NCBI GenBank assembly: GCA_963827595.1
Contig: CAWHBT010000004.1
Location: 186,001-250,000, forward strand
Source: DATEDA01 sp963827595
Lineage (GTDB): Bacteria; Pseudomonadota; Gammaproteobacteria; Burkholderiales; SG8-39
DNA: 64,000 bases
Reading direction: 5' to 3'
The notes under the pieces were generated by a model that saw only the letters and a list, made by a program, of their open reading frames with translations, made no database searches and was not told the origin of the DNA. Below are positions 24,907-33,343 of the stretch, one piece after another. A program made the translations under genes and the position numbers. The number at the start of each line of letters is the position of its first letter. Position 1 is the first letter of the stretch.

Positions 24907-26898
24907 ATGCATTACTTCGTCACCGGCGCCACGGGATTCATCGGTCGGCGCCTGGTCCGCAAGCTGCTCGAGCGCAAGGGGGCGGTCGTGTACTTCCTGG
25001 TGCGCGAGAAGTCGGCGCAGCGCATCGACGAGCTCCTCGACTACTGGGTCGCCGACAAAGCGCATGCCGTACCGGTCCACGGCGATCTCACGCTGCCCGG
25101 CCTCGGCATCGCCAAGGCCGAGCGGAGCAAGCTCGAGCACCGGAAGATCGTGCACGTTTTTCACCTTGCGGCCGTTTACGACCTGAAGGCCGACGCCGAG
25201 TCCCAGCGCGTCGCGAACATCGACGGCACGCGCAATACCGTCCTCTTCGCCAACGAGCTCGGCGCCACCTGCTTCCACCACGTCAGCTCGATCGCGGCGG
25301 CCGGCCTCTACGAAGGCGTGTTCCGGGAGGACATGTTCGAGGACGCCGAGAACCTCGACCACCCCTACTTCGGCACCAAGCACGAGGCGGAGAAGGTGGT
25401 GCGCTCGGAGTGCCAGATCCCGTGGCGGATCTACCGCCCCGGGATCGTCGTCGGCGACTCGCGCACCGGCGAGATGGACAAGATCGACGGCCCCTACTAT
25501 TTCTTCAAGCTGATCCAGCGCACCCGGCAGCTGCTGCCGCCCTGGATGCCGACCATCGGCCTCGAGGGCGGGCGCATCAACCTCGTCCCGGTCGACTTCG
25601 TGGTCGACGCGCTCGACCACATCGCGCACAAGCGGGGTCTGGACGGCAAGTGCTTCCATCTCGTCGACCCGGAGCCGCGCCGCGTGGGCGAGGTGCTCAA
25701 CCTCTTCGCCAAGGCCGCCCACGCCCCAGCGATGTCGGTGTACGTCAACGCCGCCCTCTTCGGCTTCATCCCGAACAGCGTGAAGCGGAGCCTGCTGGCG
25801 CTCACGCCGGTGCGGCGGATCCGGAATGCAGTCATGAAGGACCTCGGGCTGCCCGAGGACCTTCTCACGTTCGTGAACTACCCCACGCGGTTCGACTGCC
25901 GCGAAGCCCAGGCCGCGCTGAAGGGCTCCGGCATCGCCGTTCCGCCGCTCGAGAGCTACGCCTGGCAGCTGTGGGACTACTGGGAGCGCCACCTCGACCC
26001 CGACCTCCAGATCGACCGCACCCTCAAGGGACAGGTGAAGAACAAGGTCGTCGTGATCACCGGCGGCTCGTCGGGCATCGGCCTCGCCACGGCGCGCAAG
26101 GTCGCCGGGGCCGGTGCGACGACCATCATCGTCGCCCGGGATCCGGAGAAGCTCGCCGAGGCGCGGAAGGCGATCGAGGCCGACGGCAACACGGCCGTGA
26201 CCTATTCGGCGGACGTTTCGGACGCCGTGCAGTGCGCCGATCTGGTGCGGACGCTGGTCGAGGAGCACGGCGGCGTGGACATTCTGGTCAACAACGCCGG
26301 TCGGTCGATCCGGCGCGCGATCGAGAACTCGTTTGACCGCTTCCACGACTTCGAGCGCACGATGTCGCTCAACTACTACGGCGCGCTGCGGTTGACCCTC
26401 GGGCTGCTGCCGGTAATGGTGAAGAAGCGCCGCGGCCACGTCATCAATATCTCGTCGATCGGCGTGCTCACCAACGCGCCCCGGTTCTCGGCGTACGTCG
26501 CCTCCAAGGCTGCGCTCGACGCCTGGACGCGCTGCGCCGCCTCCGAGTTCGCGGACGTCGGGATCCAGTTCACCACGATCAACATGCCGCTGGTGCGCAC
26601 GCCGATGATCGCGCCGACCAAGATCTACACCCAGGTGCCGACCCTGTCGCCCGAGGAGGCGGCCGACCTGGTGGCCGAGGCGATCGTGTACAAGCCGGTG
26701 CGGATTGCGACCCGGCTCGGCGTCTTCGGCGAGGTGCTGCACGCGCTGCTGCCGCGAGTCGCACAGGTGATCATGAACACCAGCTTCCGGATGTTCCCGG
26801 ACTCGGACTCGGCCGCCGGAAAGAAGCAAGAAGGGGCGCCGGCGGCGACCCCCGACATGATCGCGATGTCGAACCTCATGCGCGGAATTCACTTCTGA
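24907..26898 (+). CDS. Two-domain fatty acyl-CoA reductase (alcohol-forming), Marinobacter Maqu_2220 type
   Basis: A 663-residue fusion. The N-terminal extended SDR domain has TGATGFIG (6-13), the HHVSSIAAAGLYEG segment and the YFGTK active site (about 154-158). The C-terminal classical SDR domain begins VVITGGSSGIGLA (about 382-394) and has NISSIGVLTNAPRFSAYVAS with a Tyr-x3-Lys site. This domain order, the length and many segments (EMDKIDGPYYFFKLIQ, RTPMIAPTKIY, RIATRLGVF) match the Marinobacter enzyme that reduces fatty acyl-CoA through the aldehyde to the fatty alcohol, the first step of wax ester synthesis. AGGAGG precedes the ATG. The peroxiredoxin gene starts 4 bases after its stop. 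Confidence 0.92.
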   Translation: MHYFVTGATGFIGRRLVRKLLERKGAVVYFLVREKSAQRIDELLDYWVADKAHAVPVHGDLTLPGLGIAKAERSKLEHRKIVHVFHLAAVYDLKADAESQRVANIDGTRNTVLFANELGATCFHHVSSIAAAGLYEGVFREDMFEDAENLDHPYFGTKHEAEKVVRSECQIPWRIYRPGIVVGDSRTGEMDKIDGPYYFFKLIQRTRQLLPPWMPTIGLEGGRINLVPVDFVVDALDHIAHKRGLDGKCFHLVDPEPRRVGEVLNLFAKAAHAPAMSVYVNAALFGFIPNSVKRSLLALTPVRRIRNAVMKDLGLPEDLLTFVNYPTRFDCREAQAALKGSGIAVPPLESYAWQLWDYWERHLDPDLQIDRTLKGQVKNKVVVITGGSSGIGLATARKVAGAGATTIIVARDPEKLAEARKAIEADGNTAVTYSADVSDAVQCADLVRTLVEEHGGVDILVNNAGRSIRRAIENSFDRFHDFERTMSLNYYGALRLTLGLLPVMVKKRRGHVINISSIGVLTNAPRFSAYVASKAALDAWTRCAASEFADVGIQFTTINMPLVRTPMIAPTKIYTQVPTLSPEEAADLVAEAIVYKPVRIATRLGVFGEVLHALLPRVAQVIMNTSFRMFPDSDSAAGKKQEGAPAATPDMIAMSNLMRGIHF

Positions 26899-26901
26899 GC
26901 C

Positions 26902-27366
26902 ATGGCGCGACCAAAACCCGGCGATCCAGCACCCGACTTCTCCGGGCCGACAACTGACGGCGCGCAGGTACGCCTCGCGGACTTCCGCGGCAAGAAGCTC
27001 GTGCTCTACTTCTATCCCATGGACGACACGCCGGGCTGCACGGCGCAGGCCTGCTCGCTCCGCGACCACAACGCGGACATCAAGGCCCAGGGCGCCGCCA
27101 TCCTCGGGGTCTCGGCGCAAGACGTGGACTCGCACCGGAAGTTCACGGCCAAACACAAGCTGAACTTTCCGCTCCTCGCCGACACCGATCGCGCGGTGGC
27201 CCGTGCCTACGGCACGATCGGTGGTGGGGTCGGCGGGGCGCTGCGCGGGATGCTCGGGCTCGCCGAGCGAGTGACTTTCATCATCGACGAGCGGGGGCGC
27301 ATCGCGCACGTGATCGATTCGCCCGACACCGCAAATCATGCCGAACAGGTGTTGAAGCTGCTCTAG
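26902..27366 (+). CDS. bcp: Thioredoxin-dependent thiol peroxidase, Bcp/PrxQ type
   Basis: A 154-residue peroxiredoxin. DDTPGCTAQACSLRD carries the peroxidatic Cys46 and the resolving Cys51 at the five-residue spacing of atypical 2-Cys Bcp enzymes. It reduces hydrogen peroxide and lipid hydroperoxides using thioredoxin. The start lies 4 bases after the acyl-CoA reductase stop, so the two are co-transcribed. Protection of stored or oxidised lipid from peroxides is a fair guess. After it comes a 388-base stretch with only a gene remnant and a terminator. Confidence 0.93.
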   Translation: MARPKPGDPAPDFSGPTTDGAQVRLADFRGKKLVLYFYPMDDTPGCTAQACSLRDHNADIKAQGAAILGVSAQDVDSHRKFTAKHKLNFPLLADTDRAVARAYGTIGGGVGGALRGMLGLAERVTFIIDERGRIAHVIDSPDTANHAEQVLKLL

Positions 27367-27412
27367 CGATCGATCGAATCCTGCTTGGTCGTGAAGAACG
27401 CGTCGAAGACTC

Positions 27413-27538
27413 ATCGGTCTCGGCCTCGCCATCGCGCGATCGATCGTCGAGGCCCATCGCGGGCAGATCCGGGCCGAGGACCACGGCGGACGGGGTGCGA
27501 CGTTCCGCGTGACGCTCCCGGTGCAAGCGTTCGCGTAG
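27413..27538 (+). pseudogene. Remnant of the 3' end of a sensor histidine kinase gene
   Basis: The 41 codons before the TAG at 27536 read IGLGLAIARSIVEAHRG, then an Asp/Gly loop, then GATFRVTLPV. These are the G2 box and last strands of a HATPase_c domain. Upstream of IGLGLA the frame turns into unrelated arginine-rich sequence with no H-box, N-box or start. So this is a truncated kinase end left by a deletion or rearrangement. No response regulator is nearby. Confidence 0.75.
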
Positions 27539-27560
27539 CCTGGGGCGGGGAGGGTCACCC

Positions 27561-27591
27561 AAAAAAAACGGCGCCGAGGGGAAAGGCGCCG
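27561..27591 (-). terminator. Rho-independent terminator of the minus-strand lipase/oxidase operon
   Basis: On the minus strand a perfect 7-base stem CGGCGCC/GGCGCCG with a 9-base loop is followed by eight T residues (27568-27561). It lies 164 bases after the lipase stop. A weaker 6-base stem (27601-27624) precedes it. The bases between it and the lipase stop hold no recognised gene. Confidence 0.8.
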
Positions 27592-27754
27592 CGGAGGAGC
27601 CCCGCTTTGAGGAGGAGGAGCGGGACGGAGGGTCAGTGCAAGGCTATGCGCGTCGGGTTTCCGCGGTTTGTCGTTCGTGTAATCGGCGCGTAACAGCCGC
27701 CCGTTCGCCCTCCCGCCCGCGCGCCGACGAGGGCTCTTGCGATCGGCGCGGCGG

Positions 27755-28732
27755 CTACCAGGCCGCTCGAGGCTCGACCGGCATGCCCCGGGAGGCGGCG
27801 TTTGCCGCTTCGAGCTCCTGGGCGACGAGCTCGACGACCTCCCGGGAGAACCCCAGCGAGACGTGCCCGATGCCCGCGAGCGGTACATTCCGTGCGGCCG
27901 GGTGCACGCTGCTGGCCTGCGGCGCGACGAAATTGTCGTGGACGCTGAAGATCGAGGTGAACGGGACGGACAGGCCCCGCGCCTCGGACCGCGCGAGCGC
28001 CGCGAGCCAGGGTGACCCCGGCTCCATCTGGCGCGCATTGGCGCCGGCCCCCAGGTAGGCGTGCACGCTGCCGTGGTGCGGCGCACCGAGCGTGACCAGG
28101 CGTGCGACCTTCGCCACGCCGTGATCGCGCAGATATGCACGCGCGACGAGCCCGCCCATGCTGTGCGTGATCAGCACGACCCGTTGTGCGCCCGTGGCCG
28201 CGCAGAGCTGGTCGACGCGCGCCGGGAGCAGGCCGGCGAGGACATCGATCGCGCCGTATACCGGCTCGAGCGTGATTGCCCAAACCGTCTCGCCGCGCGC
28301 CGCGAGCGCGCGGCTGAACCACCACCAGGCCCCCCGGTTGCATACGTAGCCATGCACCAGCAGGACCGGAAGTCGTCCCCCCGCCCGTGGCGGGTCGCCA
28401 TCGCCCATGAAGCGGTGAACAAACGCCTGCGGCCCGGCGTAGACCGCGCTCCACCACACCACCTCCTCGAGGACGCGCGGCAGCAGGGCGAGAGCGCTCC
28501 GCTGGAGCTCGGGCGGCACTTTGCTGCGATGGCGCCACGCCAGCGCGTAGGTGACGAGGATCGACGCGGCGCGCCAGCCCAGCGCAAGCAGCACGACCGC
28601 CGCAACCACCACCAGCGGCGACCACCCCCGTCCCGCCCAGAGCCACGCTCCGAGCACGACGTACGTGCCGGCCTCGGCGACCAGAACGAGCCTCAGCCGG
28701 CGCGCGAGCGTTTCCTGCGTCGATGCCGGCAC
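27755..28732 (-). CDS. Membrane-anchored alpha/beta-hydrolase lipase
   Basis: A 325-residue protein from a GTG two bases after the GMC oxidase stop. Two hydrophobic segments near the N-terminus (about 18-32 and 36-58) likely anchor it in the inner membrane. The hydrolase domain has the oxyanion motif VLLVHGYVCNRGAWWW, the nucleophile elbow HSMGG (about 190) and a C-terminal IGHVSLGFS histidine, as in triacylglycerol lipases and related esterases. In this operon it would free fatty acids or alcohols from esters. It ends an ALDH, Tat protein, GMC oxidase, lipase unit. Confidence 0.85.
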   Translation of the reverse strand: MPASTQETLARRLRLVLVAEAGTYVVLGAWLWAGRGWSPLVVVAAVVLLALGWRAASILVTYALAWRHRSKVPPELQRSALALLPRVLEEVVWWSAVYAGPQAFVHRFMGDGDPPRAGGRLPVLLVHGYVCNRGAWWWFSRALAARGETVWAITLEPVYGAIDVLAGLLPARVDQLCAATGAQRVVLITHSMGGLVARAYLRDHGVAKVARLVTLGAPHHGSVHAYLGAGANARQMEPGSPWLAALARSEARGLSVPFTSIFSVHDNFVAPQASSVHPAARNVPLAGIGHVSLGFSREVVELVAQELEAANAASRGMPVEPRAAW

Positions 28733-28734
28733 GA

Positions 28735-30345
28735 TCAGCCGCTCGGCGACGCCGCCTTGCCGGTCAGGTCGGCCGCGAGCGCGGACGCGTTGCGCGCCGT
28801 CAGCGCGTAGATCGAAAGCTGCGGATTCACCCCGAGACTCGTCGGGAACACCGAACCGTCGTGTACCGAGACGTTCGCGAGCTGGAAGTGCCGCCCGCCA
28901 ACGTCCACGACCCCGCGCAGCGGCGAGTCCGCCATGCCGCAGCCGCCCATCACGTGGGCCGAGACGACGCGCGTGAGCAGCGGTTCGAGCGGCAACGCTT
29001 GGATCCCCGCCTGCGCCTCGGCCCACGACGAATAGGGTTCCGCCCGCTCGTGAACGGGCAGCACCTGCCGCGCGCCGGCGGCGAACTGGATCTCCGCCAT
29101 CGCGAGCAGCGCACGCCGCACCGCCTCCCAGACGACCGGCGTCAGGCCGTAGCCGAGGACGGGCGAGCCGTCGTCGCGCAGGCCGACCGCGCCCCCGTGG
29201 CTCTCGGGATGAAAGCCGTCCCGAAGGAGCGCGATCAGCACCTGCGCGTGCGGAAACGCCTGCATCAACGCCGCATGCCGCTCGCCAAACCCCTGGAGCG
29301 TCATGCCGAACAGCACCGGATGCAGCGGCGGCGCCTCCAGCTTGAAGCCGATCGGTCCATCGATCGGAGCGCGCTCGAGGAAGTGATCGGAGAAGATCGT
29401 CTGCGGCGCGCCGGCATGCCCGTCGACCCGCTGTGGCATCACCGCGGCCGAGATCACCGTGGGATGCAGGAAGGTGCGGCGCCCGAGCGTGCGATGGGGA
29501 TCCGGCGCGCCACTGCGGATCAACACCGCCGGCGAGCCGATCGCCCCCGCGGCAAGAACATAGTGCCGCGCGCGGACCCGCACCTGCTTCCCGCTCGCGT
29601 GCACGCCCCGCGCATCGAGTGCCGTGCAAGTCAGCTCGGTCGCCCGCCCGCCCCGCAGGCGGAACCGGTCCGCCCGCGCGCCGCACACGAGCCGGGCACC
29701 ACGCGTAAGTGCCGCCGGGATGGTCGTGACGAGCATCGACTGCTTCGCATTCGTCGGGCACCCCATGCCGCAGTAGCCGATGTTCCAGCAGTCCTTCACG
29801 TTGCGGCGGATCGCGGCGGTGGCGATGCCGAGCTTTGCCGCGCCGCGGGCGAGCAGCGCATTGTTCTCGTTCGCCGGTACGGTCCACGGGCCGATCGCGA
29901 GGCGCTGCTCCATGCGCTCGAACCACGGCGTGAGCTCGCCTGCGGTCAGCGCGCCCAGCCCGAACCGATCGCGCCAGAACGCGAGCGTTGCCTCCGGCAG
30001 GCGGAAGCTCGACGTCCAGTTGACCGTCGTCGAGCCACCGACGCAGCGCCCCTGCAGGATGGTGATCGCCTTGTCGAGCGTCTTGCGCGCCGCCGACTCC
30101 TGGTAGAGCTGGGGATAGGCCTCGGCCTCGAGCATGTGAAAGTCGCTCGAGCTTCGCAGCGGCCCCTCCTCGACCATCACGACGTCGAGGCCCGCCGCGG
30201 TCAGGATCTCCGCGGTCACCCCGCCGCCCGCGCCGGTCCCGACGATCGCCACATCGGCGTCGAGCACGAGATTGCGCTCGAGCCGCGCGGCGTCGGTGAC
30301 GTTCCAGCCGGCGGCGAGCCCCGCGCGGATCGGGTCGCGGATCAC
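28735..30345 (-). CDS. GMC family FAD oxidoreductase, long-chain alcohol oxidase-like
   Basis: A 536-residue flavoprotein starting at a GTG whose GTGA overlaps the stop of the preceding gene. The FAD loop is VAIVGTGAGGGVTAEIL (about 32-48). ILQGRCVGGSTTVNW and YCGMGCPTNAKQSM are typical of the long-chain fatty-alcohol oxidase branch of the GMC family. The catalytic His and Asn are in VSAHVMGGCGM and LGVNPQLSI. It would oxidise alcohols to aldehydes for the aldehyde dehydrogenase encoded upstream. Electron acceptor and true substrate are not known. Choline- or sterol-type substrates are less likely. Confidence 0.85.
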   Translation of the reverse strand: MIRDPIRAGLAAGWNVTDAARLERNLVLDADVAIVGTGAGGGVTAEILTAAGLDVVMVEEGPLRSSSDFHMLEAEAYPQLYQESAARKTLDKAITILQGRCVGGSTTVNWTSSFRLPEATLAFWRDRFGLGALTAGELTPWFERMEQRLAIGPWTVPANENNALLARGAAKLGIATAAIRRNVKDCWNIGYCGMGCPTNAKQSMLVTTIPAALTRGARLVCGARADRFRLRGGRATELTCTALDARGVHASGKQVRVRARHYVLAAGAIGSPAVLIRSGAPDPHRTLGRRTFLHPTVISAAVMPQRVDGHAGAPQTIFSDHFLERAPIDGPIGFKLEAPPLHPVLFGMTLQGFGERHAALMQAFPHAQVLIALLRDGFHPESHGGAVGLRDDGSPVLGYGLTPVVWEAVRRALLAMAEIQFAAGARQVLPVHERAEPYSSWAEAQAGIQALPLEPLLTRVVSAHVMGGCGMADSPLRGVVDVGGRHFQLANVSVHDGSVFPTSLGVNPQLSIYALTARNASALAADLTGKAASPSG

Positions 30346-30854
30346 TTCACCTCCGGCGGACCCGCGTAGCCGATTGCCGGCCAGCTGTCGGGCCGCGCAT
30401 ACCAGGCGGCGAGCATCAGGTCGTGCAACGCGTGGTAGCCCTGCTGCAGCAGCGCCCAGCGGCTGAACCGCCAGCGGTCGAGAAAGGCGGCGACCTCCTC
30501 GCGGGACGCCTCCGGCCAGGGTGACGCGACGCCAGCGATCCAGCGGCGCCCGGGCCACGACGCGAGCAGCGCGAGCAGCTGCAGGACCTCGCGCTGCAGG
30601 TGCGGCGGCAGACCCGCGACGGCGCGGTCCACGCTGCCGACCACGGCGTCGCGCCGCGCCGGGACCGCGCCGGTGCCGGCGAGCATCGCCGGCGCGATCG
30701 CGGCCAGCACGGCGCGGTCCTCCACGCCCAGGACTGTCGGCGGCTCCGCGCCGCTCGCGGCGCGATACGCCGGCTGGCCCCGCGCAATCCCGGCCGCCGT
30801 GAGCGCCAGCGCGCCGGCGACGCCGTACTTCAGGAACTGCCGGCGGCCGGGCAT
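30342..30854 (-). CDS. Tat-exported small partner of the GMC oxidase (gluconate 2-dehydrogenase subunit 3-like)
   Basis: A 170-residue protein with a twin-arginine signal GRRQFLKYGVAGALALTAAG. The mature part has the helical pattern of the gluconate dehydrogenase subunit 3 family, VLGVEDRAVLAAIAPAML, then PHLQREVLQLLALLASWPG. Its ATG overlaps the ALDH stop by one base, and its own stop overlaps the GMC start, so translation is coupled. Such subunits carry a GMC flavoprotein that lacks its own signal through the Tat pathway, which suggests the oxidase works in the periplasm. That location is inferred. Confidence 0.8.
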   Translation of the reverse strand: MPGRRQFLKYGVAGALALTAAGIARGQPAYRAASGAEPPTVLGVEDRAVLAAIAPAMLAGTGAVPARRDAVVGSVDRAVAGLPPHLQREVLQLLALLASWPGRRWIAGVASPWPEASREEVAAFLDRWRFSRWALLQQGYHALHDLMLAAWYARPDSWPAIGYAGPPEVK

Positions 30855-32287
30855 CAGCGCAGCAGGAAATCGACGAGCCGCTCGAAGCGCCTGCCGTAGG
30901 GCGGCTTGAAGAGGCCCATCGTGTTGAGGCGCGCCTGCCGGAACACCCCCTGCTGCTTCGAGAACGCTTCGAACCCCTCGCGGCCGTGGTACTCGCCCAT
31001 CCCGCTCGGCCCGACCCCGCCGAACGGCAGATTCTCCTGGGCGATGTGGAGGATCGTGTCGTTGATCGTCACGCCGCCGGCGACGGTCCCGGTCAGGACG
31101 CGGTCGATCCGTTGCGCGTCGCGGTCGAAGTAGTAGAGCGCCAGCGGACGCGGGCGCTCGTTCACGTAGGCGAGCACGTCGTCGAGCCGCTCGTACGGCA
31201 CGACCGGAAGGATCGGGCCGAAGATCTCCTCGCGCATCACGCGGCAGTCGCCCGGGGCTCCGAGCACGATCATCGGCGGAAAGCGCCGCGTCCCCCGGTC
31301 GGGGAACGCGTTCGCCACAAGCCCGACGATCTCCGCCCCGCGCGCGCGCGCCTCGTCGAGATACCCCGCGAGCCGGGTGAAGTGGCGATCGTTCACGATC
31401 GCGGTGTAGTCCGGCGAGCGCAGCGGATCCGGATAGCAAGCGGCGACGACGCGCCGTGCCGCGTCGACGAACTCGCGGACGCGTGCGGCCGGGACGAGCG
31501 CGTAGTCCGGCGCAATGCACGTCTGGCCGGCGTTCATGCATTTGCCGATGACGATCCGCTCCGCCGCCTCGGCGATCGGGTAGTCCGGACCGACGATCGC
31601 CGGCGACTTCCCGCCGAGCTCGAGCGTGACCGGGGTCAAGTTGTCGGCCGCAGCCCGCATGACCGCGCGGCCGACCGCGGTGGATCCGGTGAACAGCAGG
31701 TGATCGAACGGCAGCGCCGCGAACGCGCGCGCGACCTCCGCGTCGCCGTTCACGACTCCGACCTCGTCCGGCGCGAAGTGGCTCCGGACGAGGGCAGCGA
31801 ACAGCGCGCCGGTCGCGGGCGTGACCTCGGACATCTTGACGAGCGCGCGGTTGCCCGCTGCGAGCGCGCCGACGAGCGGGCCCACGGCGAGGTAGATCGG
31901 GTAGTTCCACGGCACGATGATCCCGACCACCCCGAGCGGCTGGGAGATCACTTCCGCCCGGCCGGGGCGGAACCACAGCGACGCCGGGCGCCGCTGCGGC
32001 TTCATCCAGCGGCGCAGATGGCGGCGCGCGTGCTTCAGCGCCTCCAGGCTCGGAAAGATCTCCAGCAGACGCGTCTCGTGGTGCGAGCGATGCCCGAAGT
32101 CGCGGGCGATCGCCGCCGCGATGGCCGCAACGTTCTCGCGCAGCAGCCGCTCGAGCGCGCTCAGGCGGCGGTCGCGCGTCGCGGCATCGGGGAACGGCGA
32201 GCGGGCAAACGCTTCGCGTTGCGCGTCGAACGCGCTACGAAGCGGATCCGGCTCCGACGGGAACCCTTGCGGCGCGGCTGCGGACAT
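30854..32287 (-). CDS. Aldehyde dehydrogenase, coniferyl/fatty aldehyde type (class 3)
   Basis: A 477-residue NAD(P)-dependent aldehyde dehydrogenase of the short class 3 form, which includes coniferyl and fatty aldehyde dehydrogenases. Motifs: GVVGIIVPWNYPIYLAVGPL for cofactor binding, VTLELGGKSPAIVG with the general-base Glu, and the catalytic Cys in NAGQTCIAPDY. EEIFGPILPVVPY is also intact. First gene of the minus-strand oxidation operon, it would turn the aldehyde made by the GMC oxidase into an acid. A role in fatty aldehyde removal fits the wax region. Aromatic aldehydes remain possible. Confidence 0.9.
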   Translation of the reverse strand: MSAAAPQGFPSEPDPLRSAFDAQREAFARSPFPDAATRDRRLSALERLLRENVAAIAAAIARDFGHRSHHETRLLEIFPSLEALKHARRHLRRWMKPQRRPASLWFRPGRAEVISQPLGVVGIIVPWNYPIYLAVGPLVGALAAGNRALVKMSEVTPATGALFAALVRSHFAPDEVGVVNGDAEVARAFAALPFDHLLFTGSTAVGRAVMRAAADNLTPVTLELGGKSPAIVGPDYPIAEAAERIVIGKCMNAGQTCIAPDYALVPAARVREFVDAARRVVAACYPDPLRSPDYTAIVNDRHFTRLAGYLDEARARGAEIVGLVANAFPDRGTRRFPPMIVLGAPGDCRVMREEIFGPILPVVPYERLDDVLAYVNERPRPLALYYFDRDAQRIDRVLTGTVAGGVTINDTILHIAQENLPFGGVGPSGMGEYHGREGFEAFSKQQGVFRQARLNTMGLFKPPYGRRFERLVDFLLR

Positions 32288-32391
32288 GCGGTTGCTCAGG
32301 ACGGATGCGCCCCAGAGTGGCGACCCATTCTAACCCCCGGTCGCGGCGCGAATCCTAGAGCGCTGCCTCTAATCCGGGCCGCCGGCGTTCC

Positions 32392-32397
32392 TATAAT
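32392..32397 (+). promoter_or_regulatory. -10 element abutting the gene at 32406 (near-leaderless transcript)
   Basis: A perfect TATAAT ends 8 bases before the ATG, so transcription would start within one or two bases of the start codon. No Shine-Dalgarno sequence fits between. The -35 is not obvious. Confidence 0.4.
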
Positions 32398-32405
32398 CGC
32401 CGCCG

Positions 32406-33146
32406 ATGGACGCTCACGCACCCGACAAGGCCGACGCCATCCGGCGGCTGCGCGAACACCTCGCCGCAGTGCGCGAGCTGAGGGCCGCCGCGCGCGCCCT
32501 CCCGGCACTGGCGCGTGATCGGCGCGTGCTGCGCGAGTGGCAGGCGGCGCGCCTCGCCCGCACCCATCGCGATCTCCTCGACAGCCCGCGCTACGGTGCG
32601 GCCGCCGCGTTCTTTCTGTCCGACCTCTACGGCACCAAGGACTTTGCCGCTCGCGACGAGGGGATTGCGCGGATTCTGCCGATGCTCGCGCGCGTGCTGC
32701 CTGCCACCGCGCTCGACGCGATCGCGCTGGCGGTCGAGCTCGACGCGCTCTCCGAGCGGCTGGACCTCGCGGTCGTGCGCCATCTCCGGAGCCGCCAGCC
32801 TGACGGCGCGCTCGTGATCACCGAAGCGAGCTACGCCGATGCCTTCCGCGCGACCGCGGGCCGCAACGAGCGCGACCGACAGATCGCGCTGGTCGTCCGG
32901 ATCGGGTCCGAGCTCGACCGGCTCGCGCGCAAGCGTCTCGTCGCCGGCGCGATCGCGATGATGGAAGCGCCGGCGCGCGCGGCCGGTCTGGAGGCGCTGC
33001 ACGACTTCCTCGCCCGCGGGTTCCGGACGTTTCGCGGGATGCGCGGCGCCGACGAGTTCCTGGTAACGATCGCCGCGCGCGAGACGCGGATCATCGCCCG
33101 GCTCTACGACGGCACGCCGCAACCGTTCGTTCCGGACGGTCCCTAG
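32406..33146 (+). CDS. Conserved hypothetical protein (helical, FFLSDLYG motif)
   Basis: A 246-residue soluble, mostly helical protein with no signal peptide. A recognisable block is RYGAAAAFFLSDLYGTKDFA (about 63-82), a pattern I associate with a conserved family of unknown function in Proteobacteria. A later segment (VVRIGSELDRLARKRLVAGA) is also helical. It stands alone on the plus strand between the ALDH operon and the small-RNA candidate. A TATAAT directly before its ATG predicts a leaderless or near-leaderless message. No function is proposed. Confidence 0.75.
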   Translation: MDAHAPDKADAIRRLREHLAAVRELRAAARALPALARDRRVLREWQAARLARTHRDLLDSPRYGAAAAFFLSDLYGTKDFAARDEGIARILPMLARVLPATALDAIALAVELDALSERLDLAVVRHLRSRQPDGALVITEASYADAFRATAGRNERDRQIALVVRIGSELDRLARKRLVAGAIAMMEAPARAAGLEALHDFLARGFRTFRGMRGADEFLVTIAARETRIIARLYDGTPQPFVPDGP

Positions 33147-33149
33147 GGT

Positions 33150-33167
33150 CTAGGCCAATTGGCCTAG
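33150..33167. promoter_or_regulatory. Perfect 18-bp palindrome
   Basis: CTAGGCCAATTGGCCTAG has full dyad symmetry and begins 4 bases after the stop of the preceding gene. CCCTAGGG, also a palindrome, is at 33141-33148. No T-run follows. It could be an operator or a weak transcript end. It is about 140 bases upstream of the small-RNA promoter. Confidence 0.4.
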
Positions 33168-33308
33168 CGGGACACTCGCCGGAACCCCGGTTCGCCTTGC
33201 GGAGGGCGCGGATTTTCGCTTTTCGCTGAAGAGGTTACCGGACGCGTCCCGGCAGCCTGACGGCGCGTTCACGCGCCCCTGGGTGGGACGCCAAGGACAA
33301 CGGCATTA

Positions 33309-33337
33309 TTGTTTCCGGCCGTCCGTCTCACTATATT
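33309..33337 (+). promoter_or_regulatory. Sigma70 promoter of the candidate small RNA
   Basis: TTGTTT (33309-33314), a 17-base spacer and TATATT (33332-33337) form one of the best sigma70-like promoters in this GC-rich window. The predicted start is near 33344. No reading frame follows before the terminator at 33460. Confidence 0.7.
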
Positions 33338-33343
33338 GATCGC

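Noticed and set aside
27633..28646. Long minus-strand frame overlapping the lipase gene
   Set aside because: Composition is that of a shadow frame. The lipase frame holds HSMGG and membrane segments.
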